In this document: in pieces, positions 61,036 to 64,000 of the stretch
How positions within the stretch are numbered: position 1 is the stretch's first letter
Layout: the number at the start of each line of letters is the position of its first letter
Assembly: GCA_018697195.1 (NCBI GenBank)
Contig: CM031858.1
Coordinates: forward strand, 87,945,277 to 88,009,276
Direction of reading: 5' to 3'
From: Certhia americana
Lineage: Eukaryota; Chordata; Aves; Passeriformes; Certhiidae
Length of the DNA: 64,000 bases
Notes under the pieces: generated by a model
What the model saw: only the letters and a program-made list of their open reading frames with translations
What the model was told of the DNA's origin: nothing
Database searches by the model: none
Made by a program: the position numbers and the translations under genes

Positions 61036-61290
61036 AGAATCACAAAATCATTTAGGCTGGAAAAGATCTCTGGGATCATCAAGTCCAGCCATTAGCCTAG
61101 CACTGACACCACTAAACCATGTCCCTAAGTGCCTCATCTACATGTCTTTTAAATATCCCCAGGGATGGTGACTCCACCACTTCCCTGGACAGCCTGTTCC
61201 AAAGCTTGCTAATTTGCTTGTTGAAGAAAATTTTCCTAATACTGAATATGCACAACTTCATATTCCACTGTACCATTGTTTGGTTACAAC
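61036..61290 (-). mobile_element. CR1 LINE 3' fragment, older subtype
   Basis: Plus strand carries AGAATCACAAAATCATTTAGG, then TGGAAAAGATCTCTGGGATCATCAAG and TAGCCTAGCACTGACACCAC, TAAACCATGTCCCTAAGTGCC, TATCCCCAGGGATGGTGACTCC and GGACAGCCTGTTCCAAAGC. Its tail faces the tail of the copy ending at 60243, about 790 bp away, so the two form an imperfect inverted pair. Confidence 0.9.
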
Positions 61291-61765
61291 AAGATCTTTG
61301 ATGGCTCACGTCAGATAAATTTGTGTAGAAACCAAGTATATCTAGGTGAATGACACTTAAAGTAAAATCGAATGTACTGCTATCTCAGGATCTAAAGCCA
61401 ATATATTAACAAGCAATAAACAGTGTTTACCAGTTTACCACTGATTTTAAACAACTGTGTAATTGTGTTCTTCTGTTCGTAGCAACAAGGAGAAATAACT
61501 GTGATGCTGCAACCCTATGCAATCTGCTCCAACAAAAGTATGACATTCCTGATTCCTCCCAGGGAGATACTATCTGATATACACAGTGCACGGGCAAAAA
61601 ACAGAATGCTGTGGGCCAGTTCAGGCTCTGTAACTGAACAGTAACAGGACAATTGCATGATAGATCAGTTATTTAGTGATTTTGGTCAACAGCACCACAT
61701 ATCAGGATGTGAATGAACTGAAAGATTAAATACTTATCTGAAAAATAATAAAGCACTATCTGTTA

Positions 61766-61855
61766 AAAAAAAGGCATTAAAAAAACCCAAACAAACAAAC
61801 AAACAAACCCAAAAATAAAACAAAAGAAATCAAAAAACCACAACCCAAAATTTTT
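61766..61855. repeat. A-rich (CAAA)n tract
   Basis: Six or so CAAA units within a longer A/C-only stretch. One of about eleven A/C-rich tracts on the plus strand of this window. Confidence 0.85.
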
Positions 61856-63315
61856 CCCACTATTAAACACTGAATCACTTACTAGTTACCAAGAGCCACT
61901 GTGCTTCCTTTAATCCTGGAGCCTTATCAGCTACCAAGTGCCAAATCAGCAGCCTCCTTAAGATAGGCACCTTTTCTCCATTTTCAATATGAATAGGAAG
62001 CACATTAACCAAGGCTGAAGAATAAACTTAAAACCATTGCATTTAATGAACAGAAAGCTACAATTAGGACAGCTGCAAGAGTATTCTGGGGAGTTCAAAA
62101 ATATGTCAGGGATTTTTGGTTTCTTGTCATATCAGTAGTGCTCGCTGAATGGCAGGTTCTACAGAAATTTCCTCCACATATTAACCTTTCTGGTAACTAC
62201 TTCAAAGGAAAACTGTGAAGTTGAACAAATCTGAAAGCAGGAAGGAAAAACCTCCATTGTGGCTGGAAATATAAAATCCTACACCTATGTGCAGTCTTAT
62301 TAAAAGCTGTTAATTTAATATACACAAAGTACAGTATCACAAGTATTTTCACAAATTAGGAGTTGCCTAATATTTTCAAATCTGAATTTTCTCAGTGATA
62401 CCTCAAATTGCCTGTACTTTTGGAGTAAACCAGATAGCACAGAATTATGGAGGAGAGTTTCAGGTGGAATCAAAGTTATAAACAAATATTGGATTTTTAT
62501 CACTGGCTAGCAACATTCTAAGAAACAGCCATCAAATGCTGCATACCTCCCCAAGCAGCCTATGCTGTCTTGTTCTACTTCTGCATTTTTAAATTTGTTT
62601 TATTAAATACATGGAAAACTTAAGTTTTTTAACTAAGCAGTCATGCATGGCCAATTCTTAGCAACCTTCTCAGGCACGACGCTAAATAAACTACACTAAA
62701 AAAAATCATGCTGTGAAGATAGAAAGGTTTATGATCATTAAAACAATAAGGCTTTTCTGTAAAAATATTCCCAAATGACATGTTCTCTTTTCAAACTAAT
62801 TATTAACAGAATAATGAACAAGATGATTTTTAGAGTGGCTTATGCTCTACCCAAAGTCAAGCTCACCAATGAGTTTCCATCAAGTGAAAATTGTAACATC
62901 TTTTTTTAGGCAGCTGAGAATGTCATAGATGAAAGCAGCAATGGGCAGAACAGATACTAAAATTGTAATCAGGTTTAACTACTATTAATAGAAGGACTGT
63001 TCTAATAAACAACTGCACTGATTCACAAATGCAGAGAATCAAGACTTAAAACTGAGTTAGACATAGGAAAATGTGGAAACCTTAATCAAACAGCAGTAGT
63101 CTAGGAAGTTCTGTGTGAAAGAAAAAACCAGCATAGTTCAATAATTTTATCCCCTTAAAGTCTTTTAGGTCCCACTGAACCCAAAAATAAGAAGCCAGGG
63201 ACATCATAAAAGCTTGAACTATACCATAACTATGAACTTAATGCACTCAGTAGGCCAGGATGTCAGACAAATGTTTTTAAACAAGTTTCCAAAGTGCTTT
63301 AATAAATCTTTACCA

Positions 63316-63317
<2 letters not shown>

Positions 63318-63368
<51 letters not shown>

Positions 63369-63369
63369 A
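63318..63369. repeat. (CA)n(TA)n microsatellite
   Basis: About 18 uninterrupted CA units run directly into about 7 TA units. It is the longest perfect dinucleotide repeat in the window and a likely polymorphic marker. Confidence 0.95.
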
Positions 63370-63918
63370 ATATGGCTAGAAGCATGTGCAAAAACTAGAA
63401 ATTATCTCATCCTACAACAACCTCTGAAACCAAATAAGGACAGCTCATGCTCACTAGGTTGTTCAAAGATATCTTTCTTTCCTACAGTAAAGGACTCACA
63501 TATTCTGACAGAACAAGGTGAAGATAAGGCAAGCTGAACTTTAATATGTGCTAGCTGATCTTCGACATGACCAAAGTACAATCTGCTTCATCTACAGGCT
63601 CTTAATGTGTTAGTTAGAATATCAGCTACACAGTCAAGAAAATACCTTCTTCCAGACAAACCACTAGCATTGAAACCACAGCAAAAAAAACACTTGCATG
63701 TCCTTAACTTCAGAAACATGTTCACATTTGCCTCAATCAAAAGCTGTGCCTCTATCTACACCATTATAGTTCCAGAAGCATAGTCCTTCCCCATTTATGT
63801 AAGAATATGCAAGCAAAACATCCAAATCACAAAAATTAGAAAGAGCATTTAGACTGACACAGATGTAGAAACAGAATACATTTGAACATACATTCAATAC
63901 GTAGGATAAAAACTCTTA

Positions 63919-63998
63919 AGTTTAAAAAAAAAAAAAGCAAAAAACAAAAAAAACCCACACAAACAAAAAAACCACAAAAAAACCCCACAAACCAAAAC
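63919..63998. repeat. A/C-rich tract at window end
   Basis: A12 followed by mixed AAAAACC, CCCAC and CAAAA units, almost free of G and T for about 75 bp. The minus strand is correspondingly G/T-rich with several GGG runs. Confidence 0.85.
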
Positions 63999-64000
63999 TA

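Larger units (their letters stand above)
56701..64000. other. Upstream flank or further 5' intron of PTPN3
   Basis: AT-rich sequence with three CR1 fragments, A-rich (CAAA)-type tracts at 57746-57790, 58633-58690, 61766-61855 and 63919-63998, an A16 run at 60339-60354, and a (CA)n(TA)n microsatellite at 63318-63369. Small ORFs on both strands show no family resemblance. Whether PTPN3 transcription starts here, at the CpG patch, or beyond the window is not decidable by eye. Confidence 0.6.

Noticed and set aside
1..64000. CRISPR arrays, tRNA or rRNA genes, bacterial or phage features
   Set aside because: No spaced direct repeats, cloverleaf genes or ribosome binding sites; gene structure, CR1 elements and introns show vertebrate nuclear DNA.

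Overview
This window is nuclear DNA from a vertebrate, almost certainly a bird. It is AT-rich, CpG-poor and intron-rich. It contains several truncated CR1 LINE 3' ends with the avian form of the tail, and one piece of a GC-rich interspersed repeat I know from neoavian genomes, probably of endogenous-retrovirus origin. Nothing resembles bacterial operons, CRISPR, tRNA or rRNA.

The one protein-coding gene I can support is PTPN3 (PTPH1, non-receptor tyrosine phosphatase with FERM, PDZ and PTP domains), on the minus strand. Ten coding exons lie between 40690 (start codon) and 3046. Their order from the 5' end is 40553-40690, 29389-29496, 29184-29226, 28120-28198, 26665-26709, 25710-25762, 16831-16951, 12983-13070, 8216-8304 and 3046-3109. 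All ten have AG acceptors and GT donors. The phases chain without error and give exactly 828 nt, or 276 codons, matching the mammalian protein (recalled from memory) almost without length change. These residues form the N-terminus, FERM lobes F1 and F2, and most of F3. The rest of F3, the linker, PDZ and phosphatase domains must lie beyond position 1, to the left.

Layout: 1-3045 is the start of the intron after coding exon 10. From 3046 to 16951 are exons 10-7, separated by introns of about 4-5 kb. From 25710 to 29496 is a cluster of five small exons (6 to 2), one intron of which is only 162 bp. From 29497 to 40552 is an 11 kb intron with a retroviral-type repeat and a CR1. From 40708 to 64000 is 5' intron or upstream sequence with four more CR1 pieces, microsatellites and many A-rich tracts. 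A small CpG-richer patch at about 56340-56700, with a good splice donor on the minus strand, is my best candidate for a non-coding first exon or promoter.

I did not find a previously undescribed system. The observations most worth checking are the CpG patch, a one-frame nearly open stretch on the plus strand at 55348-56321, the internally repetitive retroviral-type element, and an alternating purine/pyrimidine palindrome in the shortest intron.
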